A program made the position numbers and the translations under genes. A DNA stretch of 64,000 bases from Nonomuraea rhodomycinica (lineage in GTDB: Bacteria > Actinomycetota > Actinomycetes > Streptosporangiales > Streptosporangiaceae): positions 310,001-374,000 of the forward strand of contig NZ_JABWGO010000003.1 in the NCBI RefSeq assembly GCF_013363995.1, given 5' to 3'. This document shows, piece after piece, positions 48,232 through 56,649 of the stretch. Each line of letters starts with the position of its first letter. Within the stretch, counting starts at the first letter, position 1. The notes beneath the pieces were generated by a model that was given only the letters and a program-made list of their open reading frames with translations, made no database searches and was not told where the DNA came from.

Positions 48232-49952
48232 GAGAGACCCGCCTCCTCGGCCTCGCCCGCCGCGGCCACCAGGCCGACCAGCCGCTCCACGTCGGCGACG
48301 GTGGCGTGCGGGTTCAGCAGGGTGAGCTTCAGCCGCACGCGCCCGCGTCCGCCGCTGGGCTCGCGCCCGCCTCCGCCGCCGGGCGCACGGTCGTGGTCGC
48401 CGCCGGCATCCTCGGGCAGCTCGGTGCGGCCGACCACCGCCAGCCCCGCACGCAGCAGGCGGCGCCGCAGCGCGGCGTTCACCTCGTCCGCGCGCCGCGG
48501 GTCGCGCGGCAGGTAGCGGAACAGGAACGCCGTCAGCACCGGCTCGGCGTGCAGCTCCAGGCGCGGGTGGGCGCGCACCGCCGCCGCGCCCGCGCGGGCG
48601 AGGTCGTGGCAGGCGTCCACCAGCCGTCCGAGCCCGTCCCGGCCCAGCGTCCGCAGGGTGACCGCGATCTTGAACGCGTCGGCCCGGCGCGTGGTGCGCA
48701 GCGAGCGGCCCAGCAGGCTCGGGTATCCGGCTTCCTCGTCGTCGGCCGGGTTGAGGTAGGCGGCGCGCCGGGCCAGGGAGGCGTACGTCTCCTCCCGCCG
48801 TACCAGGAACACCCCCGCCGCCGCGGGCTGCCAGCCGAGCTTGTGCCAGTCCAGGGAGATCGAGTCGGCCAGCTCCACGCCCGCCAGCAGCGGCGCCAGC
48901 CGGTCCGAGAGCAGCGCGCCCCCGCCGTAGGCGGCGTCCACGTGCAGCCACGCCCCGTGCTCGGCGGCCAGGGCCGCGCACTCGGGCAGCGGGTCGATCG
49001 CGCCCGTGTCGGTGGTGCCGGCCGTCGCGACCACCGCGACCGGCGGCTCGCCCCGCCGCGCGGCCTCCCGCAGGGCCCGCTCCAGCGCGGCCGGGTCCAT
49101 CCGCAGCTCCCGGTCCACGGGGACGGCGACGACCGCGTCCTCGCCGAGCCCGAGCAGGGCGGCGGCCCGGCGCACCGAGAAGTGGGCGGCGGCCGAGGCG
49201 AAGATCCTCGGCCGGACCCGCCCGGACAGGCCGCGGAGCTGCACCGGCTCTCCGGTGACCCGCTCCAGCACGCGGTCACGGGCCAGCATCAGGCCCATCA
49301 CGTTGGACTCGGTGCCGCCGGAGGTCAGCACGCCCGCGGCCGTGCCGGGGTAGCCGGCGAGCCCGGCCAGCTCCCTCAGCAGCAGCGTCTCCAGCTCGGT
49401 CGCCGCGGGGGCCTGGTCCCAGGAGTCCAGGGACGGGTTCAGCGCGGACACGGCCAGGTCGGCGGCCACGGCTACGGCCAGCGGCGGGCAGTGCAGGTGC
49501 GCGGCGCAGGCCGGGTCGGTCGGGTCGGCCGCGCCGTAGGCCAGCAGCTCGGTCAGCCGGCCGAGGGCCTCCTCGCCGCGCGCCTCCGCCAGGGCGCGAG
49601 CCACCTGCGCGGCCAGCGCCCCTGGGGTCTCGGCGGGCACGGGGCCGCCCCGCCGCACCGCCCCGGCGGCCAGCCCGCCCAGCACACCCCGCACCGCCTC
49701 CGCCAACGCCTTCCCCGGTCGAACCGACGCCAGCGCCTCGCCGGCCCGCGCCGTCGCGGGGCCGTCGCCTGACGGTGGCACGACCTCGTCGGGTGGCCTC
49801 GACGCGAGCTCACCGGGTGGCACCGACACGGCCTCGTCGGGTGGCGGGACCGGCATCGGGGAGAGGGCCGGTGCGGGGGACGCCGAAGGACCGGCTTGCG
49901 TGTCCGGCTCGTCCGCCTCGGCCCGTGCCGGTTCCCGCAAGGTGTCCGTCAT
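48228..49952 (-). CDS. PLP-dependent group II decarboxylase (diaminobutyrate decarboxylase-like)
   Basis: This 574-residue fold-type I decarboxylase has HLHCPPLAVAVAADLAVSALNPSLDSWDQAPAATELE, TSGGTESNVMGLMLARD, VVATAGTTDTGAIDPL, the His-Asp pair LHVDAAYGGG and the PLP lysine K371 in SLDWHKLGWQP. Fed by the upstream diaminobutyrate aminotransferase, the likely reaction is L-2,4-diaminobutyrate to 1,3-diaminopropane, as for RhbB. The N-terminal 85 residues are Pro/Ala-rich and disordered-looking. The ATG overlaps the aminotransferase stop codon by 4 bases. Lysine decarboxylase (DesA-like, giving cadaverine) is the main alternative. Confidence 0.9.
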   Translation of the reverse strand: MTDTLREPARAEADEPDTQAGPSASPAPALSPMPVPPPDEAVSVPPGELASRPPDEVVPPSGDGPATARAGEALASVRPGKALAEAVRGVLGGLAAGAVRRGGPVPAETPGALAAQVARALAEARGEEALGRLTELLAYGAADPTDPACAAHLHCPPLAVAVAADLAVSALNPSLDSWDQAPAATELETLLLRELAGLAGYPGTAAGVLTSGGTESNVMGLMLARDRVLERVTGEPVQLRGLSGRVRPRIFASAAAHFSVRRAAALLGLGEDAVVAVPVDRELRMDPAALERALREAARRGEPPVAVVATAGTTDTGAIDPLPECAALAAEHGAWLHVDAAYGGGALLSDRLAPLLAGVELADSISLDWHKLGWQPAAAGVFLVRREETYASLARRAAYLNPADDEEAGYPSLLGRSLRTTRRADAFKIAVTLRTLGRDGLGRLVDACHDLARAGAAAVRAHPRLELHAEPVLTAFLFRYLPRDPRRADEVNAALRRRLLRAGLAVVGRTELPEDAGGDHDRAPGGGGGREPSGGRGRVRLKLTLLNPHATVADVERLVGLVAAAGEAEEAGLS

Positions 49953-51364
49953 GCGGGCCGTCCGGCCAGGCGAGGGGCCGTCACCGCGGCGATCGCGTCG
50001 GCCAGCCGGTCCACGACCGTCTCCGCCTGTTCGTCCGTGATGACCAGTGGCGGCAGCAGCCGCACCGTGGAGTCGTACCGGCCGCCGAGCTCCACGATGA
50101 GCCCGCGCTCCAGACACGCCGCGCGGACCTCGGCCGCCGTGCGCGGCGCCGCCGGGAACGCCCCGCACGCGTCCGGCTCGCCCGCCGGGTCGACCAGTTC
50201 GACCCCGAGCATCAGGCCGCGCCCCCGCACGTCGCCGACCACCGGCAGCTCGGCGCGCAGCGCGCCGAGCCGCTCCAGCATCCGGCCGCCGACCTCGGCG
50301 GCGCGCCCCGCCAGGCCCTCCCGGGCGACGTGGCGCAGCGTGGCCGTGCCGGCCGCCATGGCCAGCGTGTTGCCGCGGAACGTTCCCGTGTGCGCGCCCG
50401 GCAGCCACCCGTCGTAGTCCTCGTGGTAGACGATCACCGCGAGCGGCAGGCTGCCGCCGATCGCCTTGGACAGCACCATGGCGTCCGGCACGATCCCGCT
50501 GTGCTCCACCGCCCAGAAGGCCCCGGTACGTCCCACACCGGTCTGCACCTCGTCCACGATCAGCGGGATCCCGCGTTCGGCGGTGATCCGCCGCATCTCA
50601 CGCAGCCAGGAGTCGGGCGCCGCGACGGCGCCGCCCTCGCCCTGCACCGCCTCCACGATCATCGCCGCGGGCGGCACCACGCCGCCCGCCGGGTCGTCGA
50701 GCAGCCGTCGCGTGTACGCCGCCGACAGCCGCGCCCCCGCCTGCCCGCCCACGCCGAACGGGCAGCGGTACGGGTACGGGTACGGCAGCCGGGTCACGTC
50801 GGCCGCGATGCCGGCCACGGGCTCCTTGACCGCGACGTTCGCGGTCGCGGCCAGGGCCCCGAGGGTCATGCCGTGGTAGCCGCCGGTGAAGGCGAGCAGG
50901 CCGCGGCGGCCGGTGGCGGTCTGCATGAGCTTGAGCGCCGCCTCCACCGCGTCGGTTCCGGCGGGCCCGCAGAAGTGGATCCGTCCCCGGTCGGCAAGAC
51001 CGCGCGGCAGCGTGGCGAACAGTTCCGCCACGAACGCGTCCTTCTCCGGCGTCGCCAGGTCGAGGACGTGCAGCGGGGCGCCGCTGTCGAGCGTGCGCCG
51101 GATTGCCTCCAGGACCACCGGGTGGTTGTGGCCGAGGGCGAGGGTGCCCGCCCCCGACAGGCAGTCGAGGTAGCGGCGGCCGTCGGCGCCCTCGACCACC
51201 ATGCCCTCGGCGCGTACCGGGACGATCGGGAAGGAACGGGCGTACGTGCGGGCGGACGACTCGCGGTCACGCTGCCGGCGCAGCACCGCCGCGCCGGGGG
51301 CGTCGGGGGAGGCGAAGGGGTCGAGGGCGGGGTCCGGGGCCAGGTCGGCCGGATGCGCGGTCAT
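49949..51364 (-). CDS. Diaminobutyrate-2-oxoglutarate aminotransferase (EctB/RhbA-like)
   Basis: This 471-residue class III aminotransferase makes L-2,4-diaminobutyrate from aspartate semialdehyde and glutamate. Signs are ESSARTYARSFPIVP at the start, DCLSGAGTLALGHNHP, FCGPAGTDAVEAALKLMQTATGR, GGYHGMTLGALAATAN, LIVDEVQTGVGRTGAFWAVEHSGI and K300 in VLSKAIGGSLPLAV. It is close to the family found in schizokinen and rhizobactin clusters; ectoine genes are absent here. GGAG lies just before the ATG. A 44-base gap separates it from the first gene of the operon, the only non-overlapping junction. Confidence 0.93.
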   Translation of the reverse strand: MTAHPADLAPDPALDPFASPDAPGAAVLRRQRDRESSARTYARSFPIVPVRAEGMVVEGADGRRYLDCLSGAGTLALGHNHPVVLEAIRRTLDSGAPLHVLDLATPEKDAFVAELFATLPRGLADRGRIHFCGPAGTDAVEAALKLMQTATGRRGLLAFTGGYHGMTLGALAATANVAVKEPVAGIAADVTRLPYPYPYRCPFGVGGQAGARLSAAYTRRLLDDPAGGVVPPAAMIVEAVQGEGGAVAAPDSWLREMRRITAERGIPLIVDEVQTGVGRTGAFWAVEHSGIVPDAMVLSKAIGGSLPLAVIVYHEDYDGWLPGAHTGTFRGNTLAMAAGTATLRHVAREGLAGRAAEVGGRMLERLGALRAELPVVGDVRGRGLMLGVELVDPAGEPDACGAFPAAPRTAAEVRAACLERGLIVELGGRYDSTVRLLPPLVITDEQAETVVDRLADAIAAVTAPRLAGRPA

Positions 51365-51408
51365 GGGTCTCCAGGACGTGGACGGACAGGACAGGTGCCG
51401 GGAGCCGG

Positions 51409-52719
51409 TCAGAGCAGGTGGCGCTCGGCGACGGGGTGGCCGAGGAAGCGGTGCATGGCGAACTCCCAGCCGTAGGAGCCGGCGTACGGGAAGACGACGA
51501 GGTCGCCGGCGCGCACCCGGTCCACCCGGACGTCGCGCAGCAGCGTGTCCTCGGGGGTGCACAGCTCGCCGGTGACGGTCACCTCGGTGTCGGTCAGGGC
51601 GGGACGCGGGCAGTCCTCGGGCCAGTCCTCGACGGGCAGCACCGCCATGTTGTGCACGATGTCCCACGAGGTGGGGAGCTGGAAGTGGTTGATACCGCCG
51701 CGGATCAGCACGTACGACGACCCGTACGAGGTCTTCACGTCGATCGCTTCGGCGGCGTACCAGCCGCAGTCGGCGACCAGGTAGCGGCCCGGCTCCAGCA
51801 GCACCCTGACGCCCGGCGGCGGTTCCACCTGGGCGGCCAGCTCGCCGAAGCGGGCGACGTCGAACGGCTTCTCGCCCTCGAAGGCCACCCCGATGCCGCC
51901 GCCCACGTCCACGAGGCGCAGGTCGACGCCGCACTCGCGGGCGGTGCGCGTGCTCCACTCCACGCACCAGCGCAGGTACGCGGCGTGGGCGTCGGCGTCG
52001 AGGTTGCCGGAGGCGGCGTGCACGTGGAAGCCGACCAGGTCCAGGCCGGGGAGCCGGGCCGCGGCGCGCAGCACGTCCGGCACGTCGGGCTCGGCCACGC
52101 CGAACTGGGACGGGACGCCGCCCATCCGCAGCGCGCCGGTGACGGGGATCGAGGCGGGGTTCACCCGCAGCGTCACCCGGGCGCGGACGCCCTCGGCGGC
52201 GGCGATGGCGCTGATCCGGTGCAGTTCCAGGAGGCTCTCGGCGTTGATCGCCTCGACCCGCGCCCGGATGAGCGCGGCCAGGAAGGGCGGCGACTTGGCG
52301 GGGCCGGCCGCCACGACGGGAGCCGTCACGGCGGGACCCGCGATGACGGGAGCCCGTGCGGAACCCCGCGCGGTCGCGGCCTCCGGCCGCGGCGGCCGGT
52401 CCGTCGCAGGGAGGGCGCTGAGGGCGAGGTCGAGCTCGGCCCGGGAGGCCACCTCGAACCCGTCGACGTGCGGGGCCAGGGCGGCCACGACGCCGGGGAA
52501 GGAGTTGGCCTTGACGGCGTAGTGGACGGCCGCCCAGCCGGGGAGGGCGGCCCGCAGCTCGCGGGCGCGCTCGGCGGCCACCTCGCCGTCGTAGACGTAG
52601 GCCGACACGGGGGTGCCGGACGAGGCGAGGTGGAGGAGGAGTCGGCGGAGCCGGGCGGGGAGCACGTCCACCGGGTAGGCGGAGCGCGGCGCGGCGGAGG
52701 GCGGGAACTGCACGGACAT
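51409..52719 (-). CDS. Type III PLP decarboxylase (LysA/ODC fold, SbnH/PvsE-like)
   Basis: This 436-residue alanine-racemase-fold decarboxylase carries the PLP lysine K70 in HYAVKANSFP, FHVHAASGNLDADAH, VDVGGGIGV, LEPGRYLVADCGWY, and the C-terminal half-site GELCTPEDTLL with YAGSYGWEFAMHRFLGHP. SbnH of staphyloferrin B and PvsE of vibrioferrin are of this kind and decarboxylate a siderophore intermediate. It is the first gene after the iron box, so it belongs to the siderophore pathway rather than to lysine synthesis. A Pro/Ala-rich insert of about 35 residues sits at 103-140. GGAGG is 10 bases before the ATG. Confidence 0.88.
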   Translation of the reverse strand: MSVQFPPSAAPRSAYPVDVLPARLRRLLLHLASSGTPVSAYVYDGEVAAERARELRAALPGWAAVHYAVKANSFPGVVAALAPHVDGFEVASRAELDLALSALPATDRPPRPEAATARGSARAPVIAGPAVTAPVVAAGPAKSPPFLAALIRARVEAINAESLLELHRISAIAAAEGVRARVTLRVNPASIPVTGALRMGGVPSQFGVAEPDVPDVLRAAARLPGLDLVGFHVHAASGNLDADAHAAYLRWCVEWSTRTARECGVDLRLVDVGGGIGVAFEGEKPFDVARFGELAAQVEPPPGVRVLLEPGRYLVADCGWYAAEAIDVKTSYGSSYVLIRGGINHFQLPTSWDIVHNMAVLPVEDWPEDCPRPALTDTEVTVTGELCTPEDTLLRDVRVDRVRAGDLVVFPYAGSYGWEFAMHRFLGHPVAERHLL

Positions 52720-52740
52720 GAAGCTTCTGCCTCCGAAGTC

Positions 52741-52781
52741 TTAGGTAAGGCTAACCTAAACTGCGGATCATGGCTTGGCAA
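52741..52781 (-). promoter_or_regulatory. Iron box (IdeR/DmdR type) overlapping the siderophore promoter
   Basis: TTAGGTAAGGCTAACCTAA at 52741-52759 matches the 19-bp actinobacterial iron box (TTAGGTTAGGCTNACCTAA) with few changes. On the minus strand TTGCCA (52781-52776), a 17-bp spacer and TAGGTT (52758-52753) form a promoter whose -10 lies inside the box. Iron-loaded IdeR/DmdR would therefore block transcription when iron is sufficient. Confidence 0.85.
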
Positions 52782-52865
52782 GGCTCCATGTCTGTGATCT
52801 ACGACGTAAAGGCGTCGGCGTGTGTCAGCGCACGGCGGCGCGCCGGACGTGCCACACTCGCGATC

Positions 52866-54128
52866 ATGTCTTCGCTCACCCCCTGCCCCCAGTGCTCCGC
52901 CGGCATCGTCAGGGACGGCCGCTACGCCGTCTGGTGCCCGTCGTGCGAATGGAACCTCGGCGCGGACTCACCCGGCAGACGGTCCCTCGGAGCCGTGCTC
53001 GCGGACCGGCTCACGGCCGGGCAGCACGCCCGCGTCCTGCGCCGCGGCGCCGCGCTCCAGGGCGGCGGGCTCTCGCGGACGGCGGCCATGCTCCTGGCGG
53101 CGCTGATCCACCTGGTCACCGCCGGCTGCGTGGTGGCGGCGGTGACGGTCGTCGTCGCCGTGCCCAACATCGTGGGCGTCCTGGCGGCCGTGCTCCTGCT
53201 GGGCACGGCGTGGCTGATGCGGCCCCGGCTCGGCCGCCTGCCGGCCGGCCGCCACCTCCTCGGCCGGGACCGCGCGCCGCGCCTGTTCGGCCTGCTGGAC
53301 CGGATCGGCGCCGAGGTGGGGGCGCCGCCGGTCGACGTGGTGCTCGTCCTGCCCGAGCACAACGCCGCGTACGGGCGGATCGGGCTGCGCGGCCGGCGGA
53401 CCCTCTTCCTCGGCGCGCCCCTCTGGGCGGTGCTCGGCCCGCAGGAGAAGGTGGCGCTGCTGGCGCACGAGCTGAGCCACTCCAGCAACGGCGACGTCCG
53501 CCAGGGGCGGCTCACCGGGACCGCGATCGGCGCCCTGGAGGAGGTCCACGAGGTCGTCCGGGCGGTGGCGCGCGGCGGCAGGGACTCCGCCGAGGCGACG
53601 GCGCAGAGCTTCGTCGCCATGCTCTCCCTCGCGCTGGCGGCCGCCATGTGGCTGGCCGGTCTCACCCTGCGGATGCTCGGGTTCCTGCTGCTGGCCGTGT
53701 CGATGCGCGCGGCGCGGCAGGGCGAGTACGTCGCCGACGAGCGGGCCGCCCGGACGGCGTCGTCCGAGGCGGCGGCCTCCATGCTGGACCGCCTGGTCAC
53801 CGCGCGCGTCGAGCTGGGCGAGCTGAGCTGGCTCGCCGCGTCGTTCGGCACGTCCGTGTGGGCGCGGCTGCCCGAGAAGCACGGCCAGGTGCCGGAGCAC
53901 GAGCTGGAGCGGCGGCGCCGGCTGGAGGCCCGGACGCAGCGGCACGTCTTCCACTCGCACCCGCCGATCCACCTTCGGGTGGAGTTCGTGCGGTCCCTGG
54001 GGCACGCGGCGCCCGTCGTGGAGCTGGGCGAGGAGGAGGCGGCGGCCGTCGAGGCGGAGCTGGCGCCGCGCCTGGCCGCCATCGCGACGGCCCTCGGCGA
54101 GGAGCGGCGGGAGGTGTCCTACGCCTGA
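52866..54128 (+). CDS. Zinc-ribbon M48-family membrane metallopeptidase
   Basis: This 420-residue protein has an N-terminal zinc ribbon (CPQCSAGIVRDGRYAVWCPSCEW), two hydrophobic hairpins (about 78-118 and 255-285) and the M48 active site HELSH (H201, E202, H205) with the third ligand Glu in GEYVADERAA. M48 proteases of the HtpX/Ste24 type degrade or process membrane proteins; the ribbon faces the cytosol. The ATG at 52866 starts the zinc ribbon; no Shine-Dalgarno is visible. It is divergent from the siderophore operon but its start is 107 bases from the iron box, so iron control is uncertain. Confidence 0.9.
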   Translation: MSSLTPCPQCSAGIVRDGRYAVWCPSCEWNLGADSPGRRSLGAVLADRLTAGQHARVLRRGAALQGGGLSRTAAMLLAALIHLVTAGCVVAAVTVVVAVPNIVGVLAAVLLLGTAWLMRPRLGRLPAGRHLLGRDRAPRLFGLLDRIGAEVGAPPVDVVLVLPEHNAAYGRIGLRGRRTLFLGAPLWAVLGPQEKVALLAHELSHSSNGDVRQGRLTGTAIGALEEVHEVVRAVARGGRDSAEATAQSFVAMLSLALAAAMWLAGLTLRMLGFLLLAVSMRAARQGEYVADERAARTASSEAAASMLDRLVTARVELGELSWLAASFGTSVWARLPEKHGQVPEHELERRRRLEARTQRHVFHSHPPIHLRVEFVRSLGHAAPVVELGEEEAAAVEAELAPRLAAIATALGEERREVSYA

Positions 54129-54143
54129 CCCGGCTCCAGCTGC

Positions 54144-54809
54144 TCAGGCGGCGTCGAGCAGCACCTTGACCAGCTCGTCGGGGGCGTCGCGCATGAGGTT
54201 GTGGCCGCCGGCCAGGTCGTGGACCGTCCACGCCGGGTCCCGCCGCAGCCGGTCGCGGAAGACGGTGAACGGCGACCCGCCGTCCCAGCCGGTCGCGTAC
54301 ACGTAGTCCCTGCGGCGCACGTGCGCCAGGTCGCCGGTGAGGCGCAGGCGCTGCAGCACCGAGGCGATCGGGTGGGCCGTGGCGCGCGGGTCGAAGAAGG
54401 GCAGGGTGCGCACCGCGTACCCGGTGTCGTCCACGTCGGCGTACCAGCGGCGCTCCTCGTCGCGGACGAGCGACCAGCAGGAGTCGCCGTCGGAGGGGAC
54501 GACGGCGTCGAGGTAGACCAGCGCGCCGGCCCGCCCGGGGGCGCGGTCGGCGGCGCCGGTGATCACCATGCCGCCGTAGCTGTGGCCGACGAGCACGGCG
54601 TCCTCGACGCCCTCGGCCTCCAGGAGAGCGGTCACGTCCTGGATGTGGGTGTCGAGGTTGACCCCGCCGGTCAGGAGGTGGCGGCGCTCGGCCACCCCGG
54701 TGAGGGTGACCGGGATGACGCGGTGGCCGTGGGCGCGCAGCCGCTCGGTGACGGGGTCGAAGCTCCAGCCGCCGTGGCACATGCCGGGGACGAGGACGTA
54801 GGTGGCCAT
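54144..54809 (-). CDS. Alpha/beta hydrolase (esterase-like)
   Basis: This 221-residue alpha/beta hydrolase of the plant-esterase (SABP2/MES-like) type begins YVLVPGMCHGGWSFDPV. It has the nucleophile S77 in VGHSYGGMV and the terminal His in AGGHNLMRDAPDEL. Such proteins hydrolyse small esters or polyketide-like substrates. The ATG is family-like. It follows the LysE gene in the same direction with a 112-base gap, so it probably has its own promoter. Confidence 0.9.
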   Translation of the reverse strand: MATYVLVPGMCHGGWSFDPVTERLRAHGHRVIPVTLTGVAERRHLLTGGVNLDTHIQDVTALLEAEGVEDAVLVGHSYGGMVITGAADRAPGRAGALVYLDAVVPSDGDSCWSLVRDEERRWYADVDDTGYAVRTLPFFDPRATAHPIASVLQRLRLTGDLAHVRRRDYVYATGWDGGSPFTVFRDRLRRDPAWTVHDLAGGHNLMRDAPDELVKVLLDAA

Positions 54810-54921
54810 GGTGGGTGCTCTCTGTCGGGGTTCCGGTCGTTCCCCTCCAGGGTGCCCCGGGGCGCGGTCAGAAGTCCAAGAGATGATCGCGATGACGTTC
54901 AGAAGCGATCGTTATGGCGGG

Positions 54922-55572
54922 TCAGCGGCTCTCGACGGCCATCCGCAGCCCCAGGGCGACCAGGACGGTGCCGCTCACGGCGTCGAGGCGGCGGCGGACG
55001 ACCGGACGGCGGAACCACGCGCCCGCGCGCCCCACCACCGCCGCGAGCGACAGGTAGAGCACCGTCTCCAGGGCGACCTGGAGCAGGGCCAGCAGGGCCG
55101 TGGTGGCCAGCAGCGGGCGGTCGTGCGGGACGAACTGCGGATAGAACGCGATCATGAAGGCGGCGGCCTTCGGGTTGGCCAGCATCACGACGGCGCCCTC
55201 CCCGAACGCCTTCCACCAGGACCGGGCGGTGACCACCGGGGGCTCCTCCTCCGGCTGCGCGGCGGCGCCCGTCCGGCGGCTGCGCCACGCGGAGCGCCAC
55301 GCCTTCACCCCGAGGTACAGCAGGAACGCGGCGCCGGCCACGCGCAGGACGACGAAGGCCACCTCGGAGGCGGCGACCAGGGCGGCCAGCCCGGCGGCGG
55401 CGCACAGCGCCCACACGTAGAGGCCGGCCTCCAGGCCGAGCACCGTCGGGACCGCTCCGGAGAGCCCGCGCACGGCGGCGCGGCGCAGGATGAGGGCCAT
55501 CGCGGGCCCGGGCGACGCCGAGATGAGGATCACGGCGAGGACGAAGGCGGGCAGAGAGGGGAGGAGATCCAT
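54922..55572 (-). CDS. LysE-family amino acid exporter
   Basis: This 216-residue membrane protein has about six helices and the motifs ISASPGPAMALILRRAAVRGLSGAVPTVLG at the N-terminus and MLANPKAAAFMIAFYPQFV in the middle. The cytosolic loop at 95-120 is Arg/Glu-rich. No Shine-Dalgarno is visible before the ATG, so it may be leaderless. It is the second LysE-type exporter in this window; sequence does not reveal the substrate. Confidence 0.92.
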   Translation of the reverse strand: MDLLPSLPAFVLAVILISASPGPAMALILRRAAVRGLSGAVPTVLGLEAGLYVWALCAAAGLAALVAASEVAFVVLRVAGAAFLLYLGVKAWRSAWRSRRTGAAAQPEEEPPVVTARSWWKAFGEGAVVMLANPKAAAFMIAFYPQFVPHDRPLLATTALLALLQVALETVLYLSLAAVVGRAGAWFRRPVVRRRLDAVSGTVLVALGLRMAVESR

Positions 55573-55693
55573 GACGGGATGATGGCGGCGCGGCCGCCCG
55601 CGCCGCAATCGAGATTCCGGAGGACCCGGTGGCGGGGGACGGCCGCCGGGCCGTCGAGATCGGGATGTGGGGTGGCGGTGGCCGGGGCGCCGG

Positions 55694-56554
55694 TCAACCG
55701 GCCAGGCCGTGCCGCCGGGCCCAGGCGGTGAGGGCCGCGGCGATGGCCTCGGGCCGGTCCTCCGGGGCGTGGTGCCCGGCCGGGCCGCAGTGCTCGACCT
55801 CCAGCGCCGCGAACGTGGCCGCGCACCACGCGGCCACCTCCGGGGTGATGAGCAGCGTCGGCGAGGAGTCGAACGTGAGCAGCAGCTTCGGCACGTCGTC
55901 GCTCTTGGCCAGCCACGCGTCGTAGCGCTCGACCCGCTCGGCCACCTCGGCCGGCTCGCCGTCGAGGGGGAGCGAGCGCGCCCACTGCAGCAGCGGCCGG
56001 CGGCTCTCGCGGGTGGGGTACGGCTCGCGGTAGAGCGCGATCTCCTCCTCCGGGAGCGGATTCAGGACGCCTCCGGTGTAGGCGGTGTCGATGAGGAAGT
56101 GCCCGTCGAGGACGAGCGCCTCCCCCTCCGGTCCGCGGATGGCCCGGGACCGCGCCCGCGGGCCCTCGCCCAGGTCGCTCCAGGACAACGTCTTGACGAT
56201 GGTCTCGAAGAACGCGATCCCGCGCACCCGCTCGGGGTGGCGCGCGGCCCAGTCGAAGGCGAGGGCGCCGCCCCAGTCGTGGCCGACCAGGATGACGTCG
56301 TCCAGGCCGAGGGCGTCGAACCAGGCGTCCAGGTAGCGGGCGTGGTCGGCGAAGGTGTAGGCGATGTCCGGCTTGCCGGAGCGGCCCATGCCGATCAGGT
56401 CGGGGGCGAGCAGCCGGCCGGGCACGTCGATCGCGGGCATCACCCGGCGCCACAGGCGGGAGGAGCCGGGGTTGCCGTGGAGGAGGACGATCGGGGCGCC
56501 GGCGCCCGTCTCCTCGTAGAACAGGGTCGAGTCGAGCACGTCGATGACCGGCAT
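55694..56554 (-). CDS. Haloalkane dehalogenase-like alpha/beta hydrolase
   Basis: This 286-residue protein has the oxyanion segment HGNPGSSRLWRRV, the nucleophile D93 followed by Trp in VGHDWGGALAFDW, a candidate acid in FFETIV and the catalytic His in GPAGHHAPEDRP. Asp nucleophile, adjacent Trp and the Asn of HGNP are the halide-binding pattern of haloalkane dehalogenases (HLD-II-like); epoxide hydrolase is the alternative. The ATG at 56554 is preferred because GAGGAA lies 6 bases upstream. It is divergent from a MarR gene with a dense operator between them, which may sense the substrate. Confidence 0.88.
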   Translation of the reverse strand: MPVIDVLDSTLFYEETGAGAPIVLLHGNPGSSRLWRRVMPAIDVPGRLLAPDLIGMGRSGKPDIAYTFADHARYLDAWFDALGLDDVILVGHDWGGALAFDWAARHPERVRGIAFFETIVKTLSWSDLGEGPRARSRAIRGPEGEALVLDGHFLIDTAYTGGVLNPLPEEEIALYREPYPTRESRRPLLQWARSLPLDGEPAEVAERVERYDAWLAKSDDVPKLLLTFDSSPTLLITPEVAAWCAATFAALEVEHCGPAGHHAPEDRPEAIAAALTAWARRHGLAG

Positions 56555-56580
56555 GGGGTTCCTCACAATTCGTTCGTGTG

Positions 56581-56628
56581 ACTAACGTTCGTGGCACTAA
56601 CGAAAGTACATCGTTAGTGCCACTAACG
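56581..56628. promoter_or_regulatory. MarR operator cluster (ACTAACG half-sites)
   Basis: GTGGCACTAACG (56591-56602) and CGTTAGTGCCAC (56612-56623) form a perfect 12-bp inverted repeat around a 9-bp centre. The right arm overlaps a second perfect repeat, CGTTAGTG-C-CACTAACG (56612-56628), and a further ACTAACG lies at 56581-56587. The cluster sits between divergent marR and hydrolase genes and overlaps the marR -35 region. Confidence 0.8.
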
Positions 56629-56649
56629 CAAGCGGGATAGGATCGTCCC

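Noticed and set aside
51409..52719. Diaminopimelate decarboxylase (lysA) for lysine synthesis
   Set aside because: It is the first gene behind an iron box in a siderophore operon, with no lysine or threonine genes adjacent.
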